From the NCBI RefSeq assembly GCF_018687715.1, contig NC_056755.1, positions 36,684,001 through 36,748,000 of the forward strand: a stretch of DNA of 64,000 nt, read 5' to 3'. Position 1 is the stretch's first letter. Each line of letters starts with the position of its first letter. The notes under the pieces are model-generated. The model was not told where the DNA came from and made no database searches. It saw nothing but the letters and a program-made list of their open reading frames with translations. Shown here one piece after another: positions 9,055 to 21,525 of the stretch. This DNA is from Carya illinoinensis. Lineage: Eukaryota > Streptophyta > Magnoliopsida > Fagales > Juglandaceae. The position numbers and the translations under genes are program-made.

Positions 9055-12000
9055 TCATTTAGTTTTGAATTCCTTAGGAAGGGAAAAACATCTCAGTTGT
9101 TGCCTTCTTCTCTCAGTTTTGACTGGTTGGCTGCATTGGAGCAAAACCTTAAGAACCTCTTTTATGGATGTCCTGGTAGAAGGTCGTGTGCTAGTACAAT
9201 AGAGTCCAAGTTTGAAAACATGATACATTTCATTCAAGCGACAGGGTTCCTTGACCTCCTCATCCAAGGCATCACCTATTGGTTTTCCATCTTGAATGTG
9301 TCACAATGCCCATTCGGCTAGGGATGAGTGTTCATCACCATCATTGGCTTTCCTTCCAGTTGTCAATTCTAGAATGATAACCCCGAAGCTGTAAACATCG
9401 ATCTTCTCATTAATTCTTGTTGTACGAGCATACTCTGCATTTCAATTCAACAACACAAGCTAAGCCAAAATTATGGTGATGGAAAAAGAGGAAAACATCA
9501 TCAATAAAAGGAGACTTATAAATCTATATTGTCACACACCTGGAGCTATGTAGCCAAAAGAGCCAGCCACAGCTAACATTGTAGCCAGTTCTCCCTCCTT
9601 GATCAATATCTTTGCTAGACCAAAATCAGCTATTTGTGCATTGAAATCGAGATCTAAAAGGATGTTTCTTGACTTCATATCTCGATGAACAATGGGTGGT
9701 GAGCAGTCGTGGTGCATATAGGAGAGCCCCTGGGCAGCTCCAACTGCTATACACAACCTTTTAGACCAATCCAAGATAACATGATTGACTGAACTTGAAA
9801 AGGTTGTTGCTCTACTCTTCCTATGCAACCAACGATCCATGCTATAGTTATCCAAATACTTGTAGACAAGAAGTTTTGAATTATCATTGGAGATACAGTA
9901 GAGCAACTTCACCATGTTGGCATGTCGAATTGAACTAAATATTTGGACTTTTGCCATTAATTCTTTTTCAAGCTTTCCTTCAAGCTTTCTATTATTCCAA
10001 ATCTTCTTCACAACAACAATATCACCTGAATGATTAATGACAACACGATATGATCGACCAAAACCAATCAGGTTATTTGCTATCAATCTTGACAAAATGT
10101 CTGATTCTGTAAAATTCAGCTTCTAGAATGAAACAAGCTTCCATGTCAAATGCAATCCATGCTTTCCTTTTTTGTAATCTCTTATCACAAAGAATGAAAT
10201 AAATAAACCTAGAAGAACTACTACCACCAAACCTATGATCCAAGCAATTAATTTGTAATAAGTTTTGCTCGACTTTTGGCGGTGCGAACTGCAGTTCTCG
10301 AGATTAAGAGATCGAGATGGTCTATTAGCACAAAGACCAGGATTGTTTAAGAAGCTGTGGGCATATGCATCATTCTCGAACTCACTTGGGATGTTTCCAG
10401 TCAAATGATTTGAAGATAGATTGAATGAGGTGAGCTTTAGGAGGCCAAGTTTTGATGGAATTAGGCCAGACAACTGGTTTTCTGACAAGTCCAATTCAGT
10501 AAGGCCTAGTAAAGAACCAAGTTCCTCTGGAATCTGTCCAAAGATTTCATTTCGGCTAAGGTTTAGTGTATTCAGCAATTTCCATGAATTAATATCTGAT
10601 GGAAGGGTGCCTGAAAGTCGGTTTTGATCAAGAAAAAGAGTTGTCAAACCAGAAAGATCTCGAGGAATCGTGCCATTGAAGAGGTTATTACTAGCTTTGA
10701 GAACCAACAAATTCCTCGAGGAAGACACTCCCTGTGGAATTTTACCTGAAAAATTATTATTCATCTCCAATCGTGAAAGATTCCATGCCAATCTCTCAGG
10801 TAACTCGCCTGTAAAAGAATTATCACTTAACATCAATATGTTCAGATTCGATGATGTCCAAAGACCACTTGGAATATTCCCAGAAAAATTATTTCTGTAT
10901 ATCTTGACTAATTGCAAACTACTGCAATTTCCAAATGACTTGGGCAACTCTCCAACGAGCTGGTTTTCTGAAGCTATCACTTCCACCAACTTCCCATTGT
11001 CACACAAGTGTTCTGGCAACTGGCCTGTAAGCTTGTTAGTTGAAACCCAAAGCCTTTTTAACATAGAATACCTCCCTAATTCTAGAGGCAAACTCCCTGA
11101 AAAATTATTGTTAAATAAGCCAAGATGTATCAACCTCGGAAGACGACCAATGCTATTTGGGATTTTTCCAGATAACTGATTCAGAAACAAAGCCAGGCCT
11201 GTCAAATTTTTGAGCTTTCCAAAATCATCGGGAACTATCCCAGCCAAATTATTTTCTGAGAGGTCGACGATATCAAGGTTCAAAGCCTTGACCACCCGAG
11301 GAATCTCCCCGGACAATTTGTTTTTGTATAGGTAAACAATCCTTAGATTCTTTAGCATAAACAAACTGTCCGGGATCTTTCCGGTCAAGCTGTTTGTTGA
11401 CAAATCCAAATGCTCCAAAGCTTCCATTTCTCCGATCGTGTTTGGGATTTCTCCAATCAAATTCGTCTTGGCCATCCATAAAAACTTCAGTTTCTTCAAC
11501 TTTCGAAACTCCGAAGGGAACGTTGACACTATCTTGGAATTATCGACCAATCCTAGTTCCTCCAGATTGGATAGGTTTCCAATTTCTGGCGGGAAAGAAC
11601 CAATAAACGGACAAGAGATAAGCATGAGTTTTCTCAGTTTTGTCAACCGCCCGATAGATGCTGGGATGTTACCATCGAAGTTGTTGCCTTCGAGGCTCAG
11701 CTCTTGAAGCTGAGACATGCGGTGAATGTCATTGGGGATTGCACCATAAAAGAAGTTCTGTGAGAGATCAAGAACTTCCAGCTTGGAACAGTTGTAGAGG
11801 GCTCTCGGGAACTCCATTGAGTGGAAACTATTATTATAAACATCAAATGTTGTGAGGTTCTTGAGGTTGCAGATGAAGGGTGTGACTGTTCCATTGATGT
11901 TATAATCTCGGAAGGATAATCCAATGATTGAGGCGTTGGAGCAAGTAATCTCAAGCCAGGAACAATGGGAGGAGTTTGTTGGAATCCAGTGTCTGAGAGA

Positions 12001-12144
12001 TTATGGGTTTCCCCAAAGTTTTTTTAGGTTTAGTAGGATTCCTTGTTCTTGAGCACTGAGCTGGGAGTTGGCATGGCTGAGAAAGTGGAAAAAGGTACTG
12101 ATGTAGATAGAGATATGGAGAAATATTAGAGTTGTTTTCTTCAT
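9055..12144 (-). pseudogene. LRR receptor-like kinase, HAESA/HSL1 type (copy 1), three nonsense codons
   Basis: Relatives are plasma-membrane peptide-hormone receptors. The start ATG (12144-12142) opens a signal peptide ending near HANSQLSAQEQ. About 20 LRRs of form LxxLxLxxNxLxGxIP follow, then a membrane segment (IIGLVVVVLLGLFISFFVI), then a Ser/Thr kinase with HRDMKSRNILLD and ADFGLAK. An intron at 9539-9435 (GT-AG, 105 nt) splits the activation-loop APE codon. Total length, about 994 codons, is normal. Three in-frame stops break it: TAA 12003-12001 (codon 48; copy 2 has AAG, Lys, here), TAG 10125-10123 just before the kinase, and TGA 9303-9301 (Arg expected). There is also a small in-frame loss in the P-loop (GFGRSYRV, glycine loop destroyed). 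No frameshift is seen in either exon. It is almost certainly dead as a kinase, though a truncated ectodomain from the ATG at 11817 is conceivable. Confidence 0.9.
9435..9539 (-). other. Intron of receptor kinase copy 1
   Basis: This is a 105-nt GT-AG intron. The donor GTGTGTGAC follows GCT CCA G, and the acceptor TGCAG precedes AGTATGCT, so splicing restores the conserved APEYA motif. The same position is used across this receptor-kinase group as I know it. The remnant at 47100-47200 keeps a degraded equivalent. Confidence 0.85.
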
Positions 12145-12560
12145 TACTTGAGGTTGAGTTGCTTTGCTTCTTGCTTTGGTCTGAACTCTGATCTCAACAA
12201 TGAGCTAATAAACACATGAAAATTCAAGAAAGATAAGAAAAAACACACCCGATGGTGCGATGTTCAAACTTCCAATCAAGAAAAATTCAAAGAGCATAAC
12301 ATTTGCTTATTTTTCGGGGAAAGCTCATTTGTTGACCAATAATTGCAAGTTTAGTCCAACATCTTTGCTAAGATGATACAGTTATGCTGGCTGGAACTTT
12401 TCATCCCTATTAAGTAAATAAGAACCAAAATAGAGGATTCTTAAAGAAAACAATTGTTTTTAAAACAAGATTAGTAGATTTACTCACGTGTTTAGAATCA
12501 AGAGGATAGTTTGCTAAGAACTAACCATCTCCCTCTTCTTTCTTTCTTTCTTTTTTTCTT
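12145..12560 (-). promoter_or_regulatory. 5' flank of receptor kinase copy 1
   Basis: The first several hundred bases upstream of the ATG align with 59895-60720 upstream of copy 2, apart from a solo LTR inserted in copy 2. Shared pieces include the segment around 12180-12350 (GAACTCTGATCTCAACAA, TTGACCAATAATTGCAAG). No TATA box stands out. It ends in a long T-run at about 12564-12587. Confidence 0.5.
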
Positions 12561-12579
12561 GTCTTTTTTTTTTTTTTTT

Positions 12580-12867
12580 TTTTTTTGGGTGTCGTGATTG
12601 ACTTTGGAACCCATAAGAAAGTTTTAACATGATTGGTATATGCTTCAAATCTTTGTTTTCATAGAAAAACTCGATTTTGTGGTATATTTGTTCCTCTAGT
12701 CACTTGAGAGCTTTGACTTTTAAATATAGCAGCCAAATCTTATTTAGCATAAATTATGTTTACATGTCAAGTGGGGTAGTTAAAATAAGAAAAATGATTT
12801 GTGAAAGTTTAGGTCATAAAGATTGTGTACAAATCCTTCAAAACATAAGTTGTAGAGAGGTCAAGAA
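12580..12867. repeat. Upstream duplicated block U, copy 1
   Basis: This resembles 21090-21300 and 60770-61010. Shared phrases include AACCCATAAG, TTGTTTTCATxGAAAAACT and TTGTGGTxTxTTTGTT. The block lies upstream of receptor-kinase 5' ends and marks the tandem unit. Confidence 0.65.
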
Positions 12868-13260
12868 TTTTTGCACCATAAAAGTAGTTCTATAAGAGGT
12901 ATAGAAATTCCCACTTGGAATGGTTGTAGGGAACTCTCGGGAACTCCGTGGAGTGGAAACTATTATTATAAACATCAAATGTTATGAAGTTCTTGAGGTT
13001 GCAAAAAAAGGGTGAGATTGTTCTATAGATGTTATAATCTCGGAAGGATAATCTGATGATAGAGCCATTGGAGCAAGTGATCTAAGGCCACAAACAATAG
13101 GACAAGGAGTTTGTTGGAATCCAATGTCTCGGAGTTTTTTCAGGGTTAGTAGGATTTCTTTTTCTTGAGCACTGAGCTGAGAGTTTACATGGATGAAAAA
13201 GAGGGATAAGGTATTGAGGTAGAAAGAAAAATGGATAAATATTAGAGTTGCTTTTGTCAT
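12868..13260 (-). pseudogene. 5' fragment of another LRR receptor kinase copy
   Basis: ATG at 13260-13258 opens a signal-peptide-like start similar to copies 1 and 2, through HVNSQLSAQEKEILLTLKKL. A deletion then removes the residues corresponding to WGNPKS and shifts frame, after which copy-1-like sequence continues in another frame to about codon 130. It ends abruptly at block U, with no further LRRs and no kinase. It is a truncated tandem copy, same orientation, lying immediately upstream of copy 1. Confidence 0.85.
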
Positions 13261-13793
13261 TGTAGGGATTGATTTACTTTGGCTCTGGATCTAATTTGAA
13301 TTCTGATTTTAGCAATAAGCTAATCAACAGATGAAAATATGACTGTAAATCTAGATATGGATCCGGATACCTAATTATAACTGGATCTATATCCAGGTTT
13401 TGAAAACCAGGCGGTTATAAATCATGCCAAAACCAAGGCGATAACCTAATTTAATTTCAGAAATCTTAGTTGTAATTGGATATCCGAGTTAATTATTATT
13501 CTTTTTTTCTCCTTTTTTTAAGTCATTATAATACTTTTGAAAGGCTTTTTTCTTTTTTTAGGACTTTATGTTTATTATTTTATATGAAACGAATATTTTT
13601 ATAGACATTTCTTTAACTTTAAAGCTATTAAATTCGAACAAAGACCTTACCTGGTGAGTTTTGCGGCAGCAGCTGGGGGCTGGAGTCCTGGTTTTGCAAC
13701 GGTTGATTGGCTTGAGTTGACTCAGATGGCACTGTTGGCTTTTTAACACGAGTACTTGAATCAACCACTGGAGAGAGAGTGTGTGTGAGATAG

Positions 13794-13828
<35 letters not shown>

Positions 13829-13969
13829 TGAGTTTCGAGTAGGTGTCTTGGCATGGGGAAAGCTCTATATAGAAAATTAGGAGGGAGCGATTTTTAACAT
13901 TTTTGTTTATTTCTCTCGACACAGGTAAAGGCTTTGTTGGAATTTAATAGCCTTAAAACAAAGAGAAAA
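13261..13969. other. Spacer with GA microsatellite
   Basis: No gene is supported. The interval holds CCGGAT-type short repeats (13350-13420), a T-rich stretch (13500-13560) and a (GA)n microsatellite at about 13798-13826. Confidence 0.5.
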
Positions 13970-15440
13970 AGGATCCGATTATGGATTACCTGGGTTAATA
14001 CCGGATTCGTAGTTGGATTCAGATTTATAGGATATAAAAAAAAATTAATATGATTGGTTGTGTATTAAAAAAAATTAATCTAACTAATCATATCAGTGGA
14101 GTGCGCAGAAAGTACGTAAAAATAACTGTATGTAGCATTATTCAATAGAATAATACCCTACCGTCTGAATCAATTTGGACGGAAAATTCTGGATTTCGGA
14201 TCGGATAAAAAAATCTAGTATGCATGTACACCCAAAAATGAAAACTTGACAAAGATGGGAAAAAAATATGAGCAGTTCTAACCTATCACCTAAAAAATAT
14301 CTTTAAATATTTTTAAAATATAAAAAAATGCTAATATATTAAAAATTATTTCCTTAATTATTATATAAAACAATTTTAAAAAATAAGGTTTATTAAAAAG
14401 GAAGTATTCTTCGCATCAGTTACTGTAGTTGTTCCCCTCTTACACCCTATTTCTTATGTGTATTTTTTTAAATCTTTTTCTCTATCTCTTCTTCTTATTA
14501 ATAGAAATGAAAAGGGATATGATGCGATGAGAGAGAATTTGAGGAGAGAGCTTGATGAGAGAAACGTCCCATGAGATGAGAGAGAGTAAAATGATGGGTA
14601 AAAATGACAAGAAAGAGAGAGGGGTATGATGAGGAAAAAAGAAAAAATTAAAAAGAATTTGAAATGAGATATTGAGGGAGTCAATTAGATGAGAGGAAGT
14701 TTGAGAAGAGAGAGCGCCTTAGGAGAGAGAAGGGTCCAATGAGATTGAGCTGAGGAGAGAGAGAGAGAGAGTTGGATGAGATTGAAAAGAGTTGAGGAGA
14801 GAGAATGAAATAATGGATTGTTTTGTAAGAAATGTGGGGTGTGGGATATTTACGGTGGTTGATTCGTATAATTACTCATTAAAAAAAACACATTAAATGG
14901 TGGAACGTCGAAACATCAAATCAAGGAAAACTCAAGGAACCTCACGTTTGCAAATTTTCCAAGGTGGTGCTAGGAATCCTGTGGGAGATCGCGTTGCAGC
15001 TCACCGTTTCTGTATTTTGAGTTTTTTTTTTTTTTAATGATTTTAAATACTTTTAAATATTTTTTAAAAAAGAAAAAAAATTAAAAAATTATTAAAAAAT
15101 AATTTCTAATTATTAAGTTAAAAGAATTTATTCTTTTCAGAAAAAAAAAGGAGCGGGATCCCCCCATCATTTTCCAATTTTCCAATGTGAAAAAGGGAAT
15201 AAACGTCAAAGAACTCCAACGGGTCCAACCCCACTCGTGTCACTCGTGTATTAGAGTTTGACTCGTTTGGATAATGTGTTGGTTGTATCCGCACTATCCC
15301 GTGAACTTCACGACTACGAGTACGATATCCAGCGGAGCAACACATTCTCCTTCATTCATTGGATAGCGTCATTCTTTTTTCCACTACCAATAAAGCATTG
15401 ATACTGACCTGATCTTTTTAGTCAAGGCAGATGCTTAAAT
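13970..15440. repeat. Duplicated intergenic segment, copy 1
   Basis: Parts reappear at 17320-18040. 13980-14260 matches 17330-17480 (shared GGGTTAxTAxCCGGATT and the CATGTACAC stretch), and 14890-15440 matches 17700-18040 (shared GTGAACTTCACGACTACGA and TCCTTCATTCATTGGATAG). Between lie AT-rich MITE-like interiors (14290-14450, 15020-15120) and an AGAG-rich tract at 14520-14820. No gene is supported. Confidence 0.65.
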
Positions 15441-15605
15441 GATACAGTAGTCATATAATTATTTTAAAAATAATAATCTTATACCCTATATTATCATTCT
15501 ATTTATATCTTATTATATATTATTATATATAATATAATATATCTATTATTATTTGATGATAAATAAATATATAATAAATAATTATTTAATAGTGATAAAT
15601 ATATC

Positions 15606-16841
15606 TAAGACTATGAATCGGACCGATCCGAAAAGGATATTCTGACCCGACCCGAAACAATCACCTTCCGTTTAACCGCTTAGCCGAATAGTCATTGGCC
15701 GACCCGAAATCAGAATTCTGAAAAATCGGATATTCCGACCCGACTCGTTTTAACATCGAGCCGTTTCAAACTGAATTTTCTTCTGTAGGTGAAACACCAT
15801 GAACTAGAATTAGATTTGTTGCCATCACCGAAGACAACCCAAAACCAGAATATATAGAAATTGCTAGCTCCTTCCAATTAAAGTGGGTTTCAAGTTTAAG
15901 CGTTTGGTTAAATGGAAGTATTTTCTTCCACGAAATAAAAGTAATTAGCAGTAAGCAAATCGAGAAAGGGTCATGGAAACCCACCACAATAAGAACACTC
16001 ACAACAGATACCAATCCAAAACCAAGATCGACCTAAAAATTTTCAAATCCAACCACGACCATCAAACCCTAACACTAGCACCTCATAAAATCAAACTACA
16101 AAATCAAATAAAATCAAGACTGATGCAAAAATTGTGTACATGGGGGCATTGATGCATCGTTACTTATATTTGATCAGAGACCACCAAACCTTGCAGAGAA
16201 ATATTCTGAATCTAACTAGTAAAGAGAGCAAGTGAGTGAGACATCAAGCTTTGCAAAGCGAGCAAGAGGTTCTTTTTTATGATTTTTGTTGCTATTCTAA
16301 GCACAAACCGGAGCAAAGCCTGCGATTTTAAGGACCCCCTTCCCCTTGTAGCTGAAAGGGCATCCCGTAAAAAAAAAAAAAAGAATTGAAAAGGCTCTTG
16401 AAAGATCAAAGAAAGCCCAAGATTTAAACTGCAAAGAAGAAGAAGAGTGACTACGCAAAAAATGGGTTGGCTAAAATGGATTCTTAGATTTCCTCTCCTA
16501 AGGCTTCAGACCCACCATCTTTCCTTGCATGCCATGGCCATGACCCCTCAACTGAAAGGAAAGAAGCCCATTTCAAATAACAAACAAATGCTTCTCTTGC
16601 TACATGCACACACACACAGAGAGAGAGAGAGAGAGAATGTGTATAAACGAATTTGGTATATGACTTCAGTTATACGTATGGTTATTGGTTAATGGCCGAC
16701 TTGACTGATTAAATTCGGAAAACGGGTCAAAACTTCCGAAAACCGAAAATCAACGAAACGGTCAATGGTCTGGATATTTTGAGTCGGTTGGGGTCGAAAC
16801 TTGAATCCGGGTCGGGCGCACGGCTTTTTTGTTCAAGCCTA
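15606..16841. mobile_element. Possible non-autonomous hAT-like element
   Basis: The two ends carry dense, roughly inverted CGG/GACCCG-type subterminal repeats (15615-15790 and 16690-16820), the signature of many plant hAT elements. The termini are TAAGACTATGAAT and, on the other strand, TAGGCTTGAAC, only a weak inverted repeat. Both flanks contain ATATATC, compatible with a target duplication but AT-rich and so weak. The interior has no transposase. Includes a short (GA)n at about 16618-16636. Confidence 0.4.
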
Positions 16842-17004
16842 ATTATATATCACATCTTACTTAATAAAATATAAGTGAAATAATAAAATGATATATATAA
16901 TTTCTTTTAAAAAATATATATAATATTTATATAAAAAATTAATTTTTTAATTCAACTCTTTTTAAAAATAATTATATAATATTTATATATTCTACCATTA
17001 TATG

Positions 17005-18665
17005 TAAAATTACACCGGCAGAAGCCCATCAGTTAAAGACCCAGATACAAAAGGATTTTTCAAATTTTTATTTTTTTAAAAAAATATTATTTGAAATCAA
17101 ATTAAATATCTTTAAATCATCTGGAACATATGCCATTTAAATGTTTTATTTAATCATTATCTACATATAAATCAACACAAAAATTATTATAAAATATATA
17201 TATATTCAATTAAATTTCAAATTTATTATTTATTTTCAGAAATTTTAATATAGAACTGATTTAAAAAAATTATTCTATTTAATATATATAAAATTGCTTT
17301 AAAAAAAAAGAAAAAAAAAGACCCGAATACAGATTAACTGGGTTAGTAACCGGATTTGTAATCGGATTCAGATGAATAGAATAATACTTTACCGTCGGGA
17401 TCCAATTTGAACGGAAATTTCTGGATTTTGGGTAGGGAAAAAAAAAAAAAAAATCTAGCATACATGTACACGCCAAGATGAAAACTCGAGATAGATGGAA
17501 AAAAAAACACCAGCAGTGCTGGTCTGCAGCCCAGCACAAATGTGTTTTTAATTTTTTATATTTTATTAAATATCTTTAAATATTTTAAAAAAATAAAAAA
17601 AAAATATCAATATGTTAAAAATTATTTTATTAATTATTAAGTAAAACAATATTTGAAAAAAAAAAATAATTTGAGGGGTGGTAATTTAGTAGGGTACACT
17701 TGGACGATATGGTAGATTTATTCAAAATAACACATCAAATGGGGGAACGTCTAAACGTCAAATCAAGGAAAACTGAACCTCGCATCTGCAAATTTTCCAA
17801 TGTGAACAAGGGTAGAAACGTCAAAGAACCCCAACCCCACTCGTGTATTAAGACTTTGACTCGTTTGGATGGTGTGTTGGTTATATCCGCACCATCCCGT
17901 GAACTTCACGACTACGATATCCAGCGGAGCAACACCTTCTCCTTCATTCATTGGATAGAGTCATCCTTTTTTCCACTTCCACTAAAGCAGTGACACTGAC
18001 GTAATCTCCTTAGTCTAGGCCGATGCTTTCCGCGACAAGAAATGATATATATCAGTCCCTGTCGTATAATTATTTAAAAAAATTAATAATAATAAATAAA
18101 TATAATATAATATAAATAAATAACTATAAATATAAATAAATTAATAATAAATAAATAAATATAATATTTATATATTAAAATTAATTTTTTAATGATAAAT
18201 TTTACTCTTTTTTAAAATTATTATATAAAATTTATATATTTTATAATTATACATAATATTACTTTTTTATAATTATAATTAAATAAATTAAAATTAGAAA
18301 AGTCAGATATGACTATTACACAAAAATTAAAAAAATATAAGGATGTATTTGCCTCTTTCTTTGTGCCATCATGGCATGTATAAATGTTACTCACCGGCAG
18401 TAGCCCATCGGTTAAAGATCAAGATACAAAAAGCTTTTTCGAAAATTTTTTTTTTAAATATTATTCAAAATCAAATTAAATATCTTTAAATATGAAACAT
18501 ATGCCATTTAAATGTTTTATTTAATTATTATCTAAACATAAAATCAACACAAAAATTATTATTAAAAAATAAAATTTCAAATAAAATTTTAAATTTATTA
18601 TTTATTTTCATAAATTTTAATATAAAACTGATTTAAAAAATAATTATTCTATTTTATCTCTCATT
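17005..18665. repeat. Duplicated intergenic segment, copies 2 and 3
   Basis: 17005-17290 and 18395-18665 are similar to each other (shared ACCGGCAGxAGCCCAT, then AACATATGCCATTTAAATG). 17320-18040 repeats parts of 13970-15440. Read together these are degenerate tandem units about 1.4 kb long. The sequence is very AT-rich and no gene is supported. Confidence 0.65.
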
Positions 18666-18907
18666 ATCTAAACTTGCCACGTTGCAATCTCTTGTTGGTC
18701 AATGTAATTTCTATTGATACCAATGGATGGAGAAATTTACGAGGGTCCTATCTCCAAAAAATGTGTACCACATAAAGAGCGTTGTGACTAAATATATATC
18801 ATACAAATATCTAGATGAAAGTAAGCCATAGCACGAAGGTGTCTAGTCAATGGCAGAACTAGGAATTCTATTTTGGGGGCATATTGATGTATGCAATGAC
18901 TTATGCA

Positions 18908-19770
18908 CAGTGGTGGAACCACCTTTAGCTTAAGGGGGCCATGACTCTCAAATTTATGAAAAATTTAAAATAGCTCTAAGATTCTAAGATCTTATTCAAT
19001 ATAGTTCTATAAAGGTAGAAAATGGCTCATCCCAAAAAATTCATAATTCCAATATATTTTTTAAACTTTTATAAAATTTCAATATACTTAATAATGTTTC
19101 TTTGTAATTTTTCTCTTATAGTTCTTAAATTTTGTATAACTTCTATATAATATATATTTTTAAGGATGTGGTCTCACTAAAATTAAATAAAAATTAATCA
19201 GAGAAATAATAAACTTATTAATATGGATCTCAAAACTTTTTGTTATACAGTAATAAGTTTCTTAAATGTATGGAGTCCAAATTAAAATTAATACAAGAAA
19301 AATCATTTAAACGTGATAATCTATATAAAAAAATAGTTGAGAGGTTTTCTTTTCTAGACTTCATTAAGCAAAAATAAATAAAAAATTATTTAAGGTTTCA
19401 ATTATAACATTTTCTTTAATGTAACATAAAAATATCTAGATTTTACACAAAACATAATTAGCTTACATACTATAATAAAAGATTACTTTCAAAAATACCA
19501 CTTGATAGTTTTTATGAAAAAATTAAATTATAAATATTTCATTACACAAATAATAATGGATGGATATTATTTTGTTGTCAAAAATCTGAAACATATATTA
19601 AGTTGTACTTATAGAATCTTATTTCTACGTATATGTAGCAAATTATCGAGATCCTATAGTTTTATATGTAATAATGTTTTTATGATTTTTTAAATTTTTA
19701 TTTATTTCACATAAATGTATTACACGGTAAAAAAATTGGTACCTCAAAGAAATTGATGGTTCTGCCACTG
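18908..19770. mobile_element. Non-autonomous hAT element, 863 bp
   Basis: The terminal inverted repeats are CAGTGGTGGAACCACC on the left and CAGTGGCAGAACCATC on the complement of the right end, 13 of 16 matching. This CAGTGG start is a common plant hAT terminus. Flanks are CTTATGCA (18900-18907) and CATATGCA (19771-19778), an 8-bp duplication with one mismatch, the length expected of hAT. The interior is AT-rich with no transposase; the longest frame (19502-19693) matches nothing I know. Confidence 0.8.
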
Positions 19771-20540
19771 CATATGCAATGATGATAATGCTTGCATTCA
19801 TGCCTATGTATGTATATATATATTATACATTTTATTATTTGTAATTATAAAAAACACATTATAAACGTAATTTAATTTCATATTCCTTCAATTTAGAAGA
19901 AATATTTTTTTGATTGTATATTTTTTAACTCATATTTCCAAATTTTTCAATTTTTGGTGGTAAAGTTTTGTTTTTTTGTTTTTTGGTTCTTTTTTATTTT
20001 TATTTTATTTTTCATATGTATGTATACTCATTTTTATATTTTGGATACAAAAATTATGAATTTTAAAAAATAGAGAACCGTTTTCTCATACTTTTAAGAA
20101 GACTCAAGAATTTTATATTGTATTAGAAGAAAAGTTTCATATTTTACAAAGATTTCAAGAAGTTTTTAAATTTTTAAGGATCAATATTATTTTTTATCAA
20201 ATTTTATTTGAATTTAAATAATAATAATTATGCTCTTTTGGCAGGTTAGGGTGTCTATGTTCCCTTTTTCATCTTTCTGTTACTGTAGCACTTAATTTTT
20301 ATTTTTATTTTTTAAATAGTGCCTTTTCACTTTCAACACACATTTTAGACTATTCTAGATTAAGATGTTTGTACTTTCATTTATTTTTCCTCGTTAAAGA
20401 GAATGCAAACAGTTTGCTTTTTTATGTTACTTCCTTTTGGCATATCGAACTAGCAAGAAACCCTAACACTTCTGGGTATAACAAAACAATTTGGTCAGCC
20501 TTCATTTAAGTAAAAATGAAGAACAAACGTGAAAAGACCG
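19771..20540. other. AT-rich spacer
   Basis: Low-complexity AT-rich sequence with no open frame of note and no recognised repeat. Confidence 0.4.
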
Positions 20541-20900
20541 AAGCTTTGTTTGATTTTATAGATGGTCTCAATCTATCTCATCTTAACATCCAAACACCAT
20601 TCAACATAAACATTTTTTAATTTCATATTTTCAACATTTTTTTATCTAATTATTACAACCTTCCTAACTTCCAAACAAAATACAAAAGAAAATTTAAAAT
20701 TTTCAAATATCAAAATAAAAATAATATTAAAAAACTATATTGTAATTATATTTTAACTTTATAATATTTTTATTCAATTTTTCTCTTTCATTTCTCAAAA
20801 TTTCATAAAACATTTTAACTCAAACCATTTCATTACTATTAACAAATTTCTCATCTTATCTTATTTCATCTATTTAATTAAATGAGGTATGAAACTAGAT
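20541..20900. mobile_element. MITE-like element, TCTCATCTTA family
   Basis: The ends carry CTATCTCATCTTAACATCCAAACA (split here only for naming its key words CATCTTA and CCAAACA) and, at the other side, TCTCATCTTATCTTATTTCATC, around an AT-rich interior. This pattern recalls an abundant MITE family of Fagales trees. Boundaries are approximate and I could not fix a TSD. A related piece is at 22485-22690. Confidence 0.4.
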
Positions 20901-21089
20901 ACATTTTTGAATAAAATAATATGAGAAATGTGAACTTTCAAAACAGGCAATACCCAACACCCAAAGTAATGGCTACGCCTTCGCCTCTCCATTGCATCCG
21001 ACCACCCATATTTATAAAACATTTCCCACAAAAGAAGCAGAATCTCCCCCTAAAGAAAACCACCTCCACCTTGCAACCCACAAGGGAAC

Positions 21090-21450
21090 GTTTAGTATGA
21101 TTCGTGCGTGCTTAAAATCCTTGTTTTCATCGAAAAACTCAAATTTGTGGTGTTTTTGTTCTTCTAGTCACTTGAAAGTCTTGATTTTTAAATATAGTAG
21201 TCAAATTGAGCTTGTTCAGCATGAGTTGTGTTGAAATGTCAAATGGAGCAGTTAAATAGAAAAAATGAATTGTGTAAGTTTAAGAGGTGAAAGTTCCTAA
21301 CAAATTCTTTACATCCACCTAAAAAATAAATCTTTTCTTTTTAATGATAAGTTATTCTCTTTTTCAAAATACCTTTATCTAATGATTCTCTAAGATGAAA
21401 AAAAAATTTGAAACTTGCCTCAACGTGAACAAGGGAAGAAAGAGGAATAA
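21090..21450. repeat. Upstream duplicated block U, copy 2 (no kinase attached)
   Basis: This is similar to 12580-12867 and more fully to 60770-61160, including the shared AATGATAAGTTATTCTCT and the segment before ACAAGGGAAG. No receptor-kinase 5' end lies beside it on the expected left side, so this is the orphan of a lost tandem unit. Confidence 0.7.
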
Positions 21451-21525
21451 GTTTACTATCAATTTAGGCAAATCATCATTCAAATTATTGAAAAATTATA
21501 TATTTTTTAAACATTAAAATTAGAA

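Noticed and set aside
13798..13826. GA repeat as a possible CRISPR-like or functional array
   Set aside because: Simple dinucleotide microsatellite; no spacers. No CRISPR, rRNA or tRNA gene was seen anywhere in the window.
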